From assembly GCA_934234185.1 (NCBI GenBank), contig CAKQHO010000126.1:1-9268 (forward strand): a DNA stretch of 9,268 nt, given 5' to 3'. Positions 5,683 to 9,268 of the stretch are shown here, one piece after another. Made by a program: the position numbers and the translations under genes. The stretch comes from an uncultured Psychrobacillus sp. Its GTDB lineage: Bacteria; Bacillota; Bacilli; Bacillales_A; Planococcaceae. The first letter of the stretch is position 1, and the number at the start of each line of letters is the position of its first letter. Under the pieces are notes generated by a model. The model searched no databases, was not told where the DNA came from, and saw only the letters and a list, made by a program, of their open reading frames with translations.

Positions 5683-7065
5683 ATGATATATAAGACGGAA
5701 GAAGAGTTACTTTATAAAGCTCAAGAAGCAGAAGGTAAAACCTTTGGAGAAATAGACAAAAGTGGTAGAATTGCTAACCCGAAATCAAAAGGGCAGCTCG
5801 GACAAATTATTGAAGAAAGTTTTTTTGGATATGAAATTAACTCTAAATCTGAGGCCGACTTTGTCGATTTGGGAATAGAGTTAAAGGTTACCCCTCTCCG
5901 ACTAAATAAAAATAAAACAGTCTCAGCAAAAGAGAGATTAGTACTCAATATCATTAATTATCATAATGAAGCATTAACTACTTTTGAAACATCTAGTTTT
6001 TGGAATAAAAATAAATTAATATTGTTAATGTTTTATCAATGGCTACCAGAAATACATAGAGCCGACTATAAAATACTTCGAAGTCATTTACTGACATATA
6101 GTGAAGAAGATTTAGAGATTATCAAGAAGGATTGGGAGTTTATTGTAAACAAGATTAAAGAGGGAAAAGCTCATGAACTATCTGAGGCGGATACAGTTTA
6201 TTTGGGTGCATGTACAAAGGGGAAGAATAGAGACTCTTTGAGAAGCCAGCCTTTTAGCCATATTCCGGCCATGCAGAGGGCTTATAGCTTAAAGGCGAGC
6301 TATATTACAGGTGTGGCTAGAAAGCTACTTTTGGATAAAGAAATGGTTTCATTTGCAACATCTCAAGAGTTAAAAAGTAAGACTCTAAAAGAAATTTTGT
6401 TTGATAGATTTAAACCCTTTATTGGTAAAACCATTGATGAATTATCAGTTGAAAATGATATTAAATTGGGTAATTCCAAGAGCTTTGTTGCTAATTTTGT
6501 AAGTGGTTTATTAGGTATTAAGGGAACAAAATTAGATGATATTGAGGAATTCTCAAAAGCTAATATTCAGTTTAAAACTATCCGTTTAGAACCAAACGGA
6601 ATCCCAAAAGAACATATGTCATTTAAGAATATTGATTTTATAGAATGGGGAAGTATGGATTGGGATGAAAGCTGGTTAAAGAGTTATTTTGAAGAAACAA
6701 AATTCTTATATGTTGTTTTTGAGTTTAAAGAGAATAAAAAACAGAATAAGGACAGAGAGTTATTTTTTAAGGGAATCAAGCTTTGGAATATGCCCTTATT
6801 GGAAATAGAAGGGACTTTACAACAATTTTATAGGAAAGTTCAGAATCAATTGCAAGAAGGAGTAAAGATTGAAGTAGTATCTAGAAAATCTACTAAGGTT
6901 AATAAGAATAACTTGCCATCCCCAGGAAGCAATGGAGTATGCCATATAAGACCCAAGGGGAAAGATGGAAATGACAAAACGATACTCCCAGATGGACAGT
7001 TAATAGCCAAACAGGCATTTTGGTTAGATAGAGAGTATGTAGCGGATATTGTTAAAGATATATAA
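5683..7065 (+). CDS. Sau3AI/MutH-type restriction endonuclease, probable target GATC
   Basis: The 460-residue protein resembles Sau3AI (about 490 residues) along its whole length. The N-terminal MutH-like domain has KGQLGQIIEE, then ADFVDLGIELK with Asp59, Glu66 and Lys68 at exactly the D-x6-E-x-K spacing of MutH (Asp70, Glu77, Lys79). KERLVLNIINY, FETSSFW and KEGKAHELSE follow, all as in Sau3AI. From about residue 230 comes a second half that in Sau3AI is a catalytically inactive MutH-like domain used for DNA binding; no D-ExK set is apparent there. It would cut unmethylated GATC. ATG 5683 lies 4 nt after GGAGGA (5673-5678); the adjacent ATG 5680 is only 1 nt from it. The gene follows the methyltransferase by 59 bp but has a terminator and probable promoter in between, so the two can be expressed unequally. 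The coding sequence contains no GATC. Confidence 0.95.
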   Translation: MIYKTEEELLYKAQEAEGKTFGEIDKSGRIANPKSKGQLGQIIEESFFGYEINSKSEADFVDLGIELKVTPLRLNKNKTVSAKERLVLNIINYHNEALTTFETSSFWNKNKLILLMFYQWLPEIHRADYKILRSHLLTYSEEDLEIIKKDWEFIVNKIKEGKAHELSEADTVYLGACTKGKNRDSLRSQPFSHIPAMQRAYSLKASYITGVARKLLLDKEMVSFATSQELKSKTLKEILFDRFKPFIGKTIDELSVENDIKLGNSKSFVANFVSGLLGIKGTKLDDIEEFSKANIQFKTIRLEPNGIPKEHMSFKNIDFIEWGSMDWDESWLKSYFEETKFLYVVFEFKENKKQNKDRELFFKGIKLWNMPLLEIEGTLQQFYRKVQNQLQEGVKIEVVSRKSTKVNKNNLPSPGSNGVCHIRPKGKDGNDKTILPDGQLIAKQAFWLDREYVADIVKDI

Positions 7066-7296
7066 GGTTTATTATAAGAATGACAATTTTCTTTACTTAT
7101 CTCTAAATAAAATAAAATTACGAGCATTTTGTTTTTTTCATAAGACGCTTTCTTTTATAAGGCAAGGCGGCGACTCCGGTAGCAGAATGAGACAGATAGA
7201 ATTGGAAACATACACGAAAGCAATGATATGGATGTATTTGCATACCTTTCGAACAGCACCCGACTCTAGCAGGCGTTAGCAGTAATCCTAATCCTC
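7066..7296. other. Intergenic stretch without a supported gene
   Basis: This 231-bp stretch follows the endonuclease and precedes the MerR promoter. The first ~70 bp are very AT-rich with no clean terminator. The rest (about 7140-7290) is noticeably more GC-rich. It contains GACGCTTTC and AAGGCGGCGACTCC, short strings that recall intergenic repeats common in Bacillales, so it may be a decayed copy. Short frames across it on both strands have no ribosome binding site or recognisable protein. Confidence 0.35.
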
Positions 7297-7327
7297 TTGA
7301 CATTAGAGTTAACTCCAATGTTATGGT
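7297..7327 (+). promoter_or_regulatory. MerR-type promoter and operator with 19-bp spacer
   Basis: A perfect -35 TTGACA (7297-7302) and a -10 of TATGGT (7322-7327) are 19 bp apart, the overlong spacing typical of MerR-activated promoters. The spacer holds the dyad CATTAGAGTT/AACTCCAATG (7301-7320), 9 of 10 positions complementary. This is where a MerR dimer would bind and untwist DNA. It lies directly before the MerR gene, implying autoregulation of both downstream genes. Confidence 0.85.
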
Positions 7328-7346
7328 GGATGTGGGGGTGGAAGTA

Positions 7347-7781
7347 ATGAAAATAAAAGAGTTTTCACAAAAAATGAGGGTTTCTGTTGACTCGGTTAGA
7401 TATTATGAGAAGCTAGGGCTTATTCGGCCAAAACGACTTAGTAATGGTTATCGTAAATATGATGATAAATGTGAAAAAGATATACAATTGATTGTAGTCT
7501 TAAAGCAGGTGGGCTTTAGCTTAAAAGAAGTTCAAAGATTATTGACAATAGGTGCTCAGCCGATTTCAGCTGAGTGTAATGATGAGTCAGTCCAGTTATT
7601 TGAACACAAACTAGAAGGAATACGACAAAAAATTCAATTTTGGGAGAAAGCCTATGGTACATTGGAGGAAATAAAGGAATTGATGAGCGATGGAAAGTTT
7701 AAAGAGAATGCGTCCTTTATTGAACAGATGATACAAGACATATATCTCCAAATAGAGGGAGGGCAAAAAAGTGAATCGTAA
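7347..7781 (+). CDS. MerR-family transcriptional regulator
   Basis: The 144-residue protein has an N-terminal winged helix-turn-helix of the MerR family (MKIKEFSQKMRVSVDSVRYY, then EKLGLIRPKRLSNGYRKY, residues 1-38). The second helical part of the DNA-binding domain follows (VLKQVGFSLKEVQRLL, 51-66), then a long dimerisation helix from about 84. The effector region has no metal-binding cysteine cluster; the only cysteines are Cys42 and Cys77, so the inducer cannot be named. The start is ATG 7347, 5 nt after GGGGTGG. The in-frame ATG at 7323 lies inside the -10 box and cannot be used. The leader is only about 12 nt. The protein probably binds the dyad at 7301-7320 and controls itself and the overlapping membrane-protein gene. 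Confidence 0.92.
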   Translation: MKIKEFSQKMRVSVDSVRYYEKLGLIRPKRLSNGYRKYDDKCEKDIQLIVVLKQVGFSLKEVQRLLTIGAQPISAECNDESVQLFEHKLEGIRQKIQFWEKAYGTLEEIKELMSDGKFKENASFIEQMIQDIYLQIEGGQKSES

Positions 7782-8118
7782 CATTATCCGATTCGAAAAT
7801 GGTCTCGCTTTTCTCTTTTGCATTTATTTGAACGTGCAATTGGAGTTTTCGCTTTTACTTTTTTTCCTACTGTTGTTTGTGCCTGATATTACAATGATTG
7901 GTTATATGATAAATTCTAAAATAGGTGCGATTATCTATAATTGCGGACATAGCTTCCTACTACCTTTGCTTCTTGCATGTATTTATATTTTCTTGCCAGA
8001 AAAATATCTATTGATCACTGCAAATATTTGGGCTGCCCATATATGCATGGATCGATTGTTTGGCTTTGGATTAAAATATCTCACAGATTTCAAGGATACT
8101 CATATACAACGAATATAA
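7771..8118 (+). CDS. DUF4260-family membrane protein
   Basis: The 115-residue protein is strongly hydrophobic with about three or four membrane segments (roughly 11-27, 28-45, 50-73 and 75-90). The IGYMINSKIGAIIYN motif, GHSFLLPLLLA and the C-terminal AAHICMDRLFGFGLKY match the DUF4260 family as I know it, whose function is not established. The GTG start has GGAGGG (7758-7763) with a 7-nt spacer and overlaps the last 11 bp of the MerR gene in another frame. The two are therefore one transcript and probably translationally coupled. The MerR protein likely adjusts the amount of this protein. A strong terminator begins 4 nt after the stop. Confidence 0.85.
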   Translation: MNRNIIRFENGLAFLFCIYLNVQLEFSLLLFFLLLFVPDITMIGYMINSKIGAIIYNCGHSFLLPLLLACIYIFLPEKYLLITANIWAAHICMDRLFGFGLKYLTDFKDTHIQRI

Positions 8119-8122
8119 GGCC

Positions 8123-8160
8123 GTCCCCCCTAGGAATTATCCTAAGGGGACTTTTATTTT
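8123..8160 (+). terminator. Rho-independent terminator of the merR-DUF4260 operon
   Basis: GTCCCCCCTAGG (8123-8134) pairs with CCTAAGGGGAC (8141-8151) with one bulged C and one mismatch, around an AATTAT loop. TTTTATTTTT follows from 8152. Confidence 0.85.
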
Positions 8161-8269
8161 TATCGGATGTTCCTTCTATATTCTAGTTATTAATTAATTC
8201 CGCGCTAGTTATACATCTTTAAATAAGGGTATTACATAGGATGTACATATACTTATAGGGGGTCAGGTG

Positions 8270-8827
8270 TTGAAGAAACTAATTGTTATATTCCTAGTTG
8301 TATTTCTAGCGGCGTGTGGAACGAAGGAGGAGAAAGGTAGTACAGAAGAAAGTAAGGAACCAGAAATGGTAGAAGTGACCATCCCATCTATATTTTTTGA
8401 CGGAGTTCCAGATGAACAAATTATAGCTGAAGCAGAAAAGCTGGGCATAAGTGAAACAACAGTTGGTGAGGAAAAACGAAATGTTACATATGTTATGACG
8501 AAGGAAAAGCAAGATGAACTTCTAGAGGGACTCGAAGAAAATTTAGATGATTTTTTTGAGTATTTATTGAAAACCTTGTCCTCCTTTAAAGGAATAGATC
8601 ATAACAAACAGTATGATGACTTCACCGTAACTGTTAATAAAGAAGACTATTTAAAGGACGGAAATGTAGAAGGATATGGTGCTTTGGGCATTTTGCAAAG
8701 AGCGCGGTATTATCATTATTTTAAGGGAACTAGTGAAGAAGACATTAAAATTACACTTACCGTAAAGGATGAAGAAACGGAAGAGGTAATTGAGAAGGTT
8801 GTATATCCAGATGACGTAGAGAAGTAA
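8270..8827 (+). CDS. Small acidic lipoprotein of unknown function
   Basis: The 185-residue protein starts with a lipoprotein signal peptide: MKK, the hydrophobic run LIVIFLVVFL, then lipobox LAAC with Cys16. It should be lipid-modified and held on the outer face of the membrane. A Ser/Glu/Lys-rich linker to about residue 32 is followed by an acidic domain containing TIPSIFFDG, a helical EKQDELLEGLEENLDDFFEY stretch and alternating strand-like segments (DFTVTVNKEDYL, IKITLTVKDEE), ending in VVYPDDVEK. I do not recognise the family. TTG 8270 sits 7 nt after AGGGGG (8257-8262) and gives the typical signal start; GTG 8267 is 4 nt away and less likely. No convincing promoter was found, although TACAT-AGG-ATGTA (8233-8245) forms a small dyad upstream. 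The gene is convergent with the tRNA operon. Confidence 0.8.
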   Translation: MKKLIVIFLVVFLAACGTKEEKGSTEESKEPEMVEVTIPSIFFDGVPDEQIIAEAEKLGISETTVGEEKRNVTYVMTKEKQDELLEGLEENLDDFFEYLLKTLSSFKGIDHNKQYDDFTVTVNKEDYLKDGNVEGYGALGILQRARYYHYFKGTSEEDIKITLTVKDEETEEVIEKVVYPDDVEK

Positions 8828-8872
8828 TAAGAGCGCAAGCTATCTTGCTGTTGATAACCGGAAAATGAAAAT

Positions 8873-8900
8873 AAAAAACCGACTGATTTGCATCAGTCGG
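8873..8900 (-). terminator. Terminator of the tRNA operon
   Basis: CCGACTGAT (8879-8887) and ATCAGTCGG (8892-8900) form a perfect 9-bp stem with a 4-nt loop. On the minus strand it is followed by TTTTTTA (complement of 8872-8878), so it serves the tRNA genes. On the plus strand the following bases are a poor U tract, so it may only weakly stop the lipoprotein transcript. Confidence 0.85.
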
Positions 8901-8915
8901 CTGGATTATTTTGTT

Positions 8916-8989
8916 TGGAGCGGGTGAAGGGAATCGAACCCTCATCATCAGCTTGGAAGGCTGAGGTTTTACCACTAAACTACACCCGC
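8916..8989 (-). tRNA. tRNA-Gly (anticodon TCC)
   Basis: A full 74-nt cloverleaf: acceptor GCGGGTG pairs with CACCCGC, the anticodon loop is CTTCCAA in a 5-bp stem, the T loop is TTCGATT, and CCA is encoded. It is the last gene of the tRNA operon, 16 nt from the terminator stem. Confidence 0.95.
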
Positions 8990-8994
8990 ATCTA

Positions 8995-9070
8995 TGGGGC
9001 GGCTGATGGGAATCGAACCCACGAATGTCGGAACCACAATCCGATGCGTTAACCACTTCGCCACAACCGC
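8995..9070 (-). tRNA. tRNA-His (anticodon GTG)
   Basis: Acceptor GCGGTTG pairs with CAGCCGC (one G-U pair), the anticodon loop is TTGTGGT, and CCA is encoded at 8995-8997. The discriminator is C, and the base before the 5' end (9071) supplies the extra G-1 that histidine tRNAs need. Confidence 0.95.
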
Positions 9071-9092
9071 CGTGCGTTATTTGTTAATTAAA

Positions 9093-9168
9093 TGGTGGCT
9101 CAGGACGGAATCGAACCGCCGACACAAGGATTTTCAGTCCTTTGCTCTACCGACTGAGCTACTGAGCC
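9093..9168 (-). tRNA. tRNA-Phe (anticodon GAA)
   Basis: A 76-nt cloverleaf with acceptor GGCTCAG/CTGAGCC, D arm AGCTCAGTCGGTAGAGC, anticodon loop CTGAAAA, T loop TTCGATT and encoded CCA. Confidence 0.96.
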
Positions 9169-9192
9169 ACATATGTATATAGTTGAATTAAA

Positions 9193-9268
9193 TGGCGGTC
9201 CCGACCGGGATCGAACCGGCGATCTCCTGCGTGACAGGCAGGCATGTTAACCGCTACACCACGGGACC
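9193..9268 (-). tRNA. tRNA-Asp (anticodon GTC)
   Basis: A 76-nt cloverleaf with acceptor GGTCCCG/CGGGACC, anticodon loop CTGTCAC, T loop TTCGATC, discriminator G and encoded CCA. Its 5' end coincides with the last base of the window, and the operon very likely continues beyond. Confidence 0.95.

Noticed and set aside
5721..5954. Minus-strand frame of 77 codons
   Set aside because: It lies wholly inside the Sau3AI-like gene, with low-complexity translation and no start signal.
6846..7127. Minus-strand frame of 93 codons
   Set aside because: It is antisense to the end of the Sau3AI-like gene, with no ribosome binding site or recognisable protein.
7049..7318. Short frames on both strands (7049-7279 plus, 7118-7318 minus) in the intergenic stretch
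   Set aside because: No ribosome binding site, no recognisable motif, and they cross the MerR promoter or the end of the preceding gene.
7611..8186. Frames at 7611-7823 (minus) and 7977-8186 (plus)
   Set aside because: They are shadows of the MerR and DUF4260 genes; the second also runs through the terminator.
8263..8512. Minus-strand frames of 61 and 68 codons
   Set aside because: They are antisense to the lipoprotein gene, which has a clear signal peptide and lipobox.
8835..8848. GCAAG-CTAT-CTTGC hairpin after the lipoprotein gene as a terminator
   Set aside because: A 5-bp stem without a T run; too weak to call.
8757..9056. Minus-strand frame of 99 codons from tRNA-His to the end of the lipoprotein gene
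   Set aside because: It runs through two tRNA genes and a terminator, has no ribosome binding site, and is explained by the tRNA sequence.
8994..9182. Plus-strand frame of 62 codons across the tRNA genes
   Set aside because: It reads the antisense of tRNA-His and tRNA-Phe; peptides of this type are a classic annotation artefact.
1..9268. CRISPR arrays, transposase genes, insertion sequences or phage integrase
   Set aside because: No regularly spaced repeats, terminal inverted repeats around a gene, or matching protein motifs were seen.

Overview
The window looks like a chromosomal segment of a low-GC, Gram-positive bacterium of the order Bacillales. Support comes from strong AAGGAGG-type ribosome binding sites, frequent GTG/TTG starts, sigma-A-like promoters, U-tailed hairpin terminators, tRNA genes with encoded CCA ends, and a large Bacillus-type SNF2 helicase. 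The genus cannot be fixed from the sequence alone. All family assignments rest on recognised motifs and remembered family sequences; no search was run.

Layout. (1) 1-2145 is the 3' part of a long SNF2-family helicase gene that begins before the window, closed by a hairpin terminator. (2) 2220-3029 is a separately promoted gene for a membrane-anchored NERD-domain protein with a topoisomerase-type zinc ribbon. (3) 3162-7065 is a compact, AT-rich restriction-modification island: a BglII/BstYI-like endonuclease (+), a Vsr-type mismatch endonuclease (-), a Sau3AI-type cytosine-5 DNA methyltransferase (+) and a Sau3AI/MutH-type endonuclease (+). (4) 7297-8118 is a MerR-family regulator with its own 19-bp-spacer promoter and operator, translationally overlapped by a DUF4260 membrane protein. 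(5) 8270-8827 is a small acidic lipoprotein of unknown role. (6) 8916-9268 is the end of a tRNA operon on the minus strand, transcribed Asp, Phe, His, Gly and closed by a terminator at 8873-8900.

How the island may work. The methyltransferase and the 460-residue endonuclease closely resemble the Sau3AI pair, which acts on GATC (methylating the C). BglII and BstYI cut AGATCT and RGATCY, which contain GATC. One methyltransferase acting on every GATC could therefore protect against both endonucleases, which would explain why the BglII/BstYI-like gene has no methyltransferase of its own here. The Vsr enzyme would repair T:G mismatches left when 5-methylcytosine deaminates.

The most striking signal is regulatory. 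The -35 box of the methyltransferase promoter (TTGATC, 4307-4312) contains a GATC and lies inside the perfect inverted repeat AAAAGATC-TT-GATCTTTT. GATC is otherwise almost absent from the island: only one more site (4958) occurs between 3097 and 8012. This suggests feedback control through the system's own recognition site. The endonuclease downstream is separated from the methyltransferase by a terminator and has its own extended -10 promoter.
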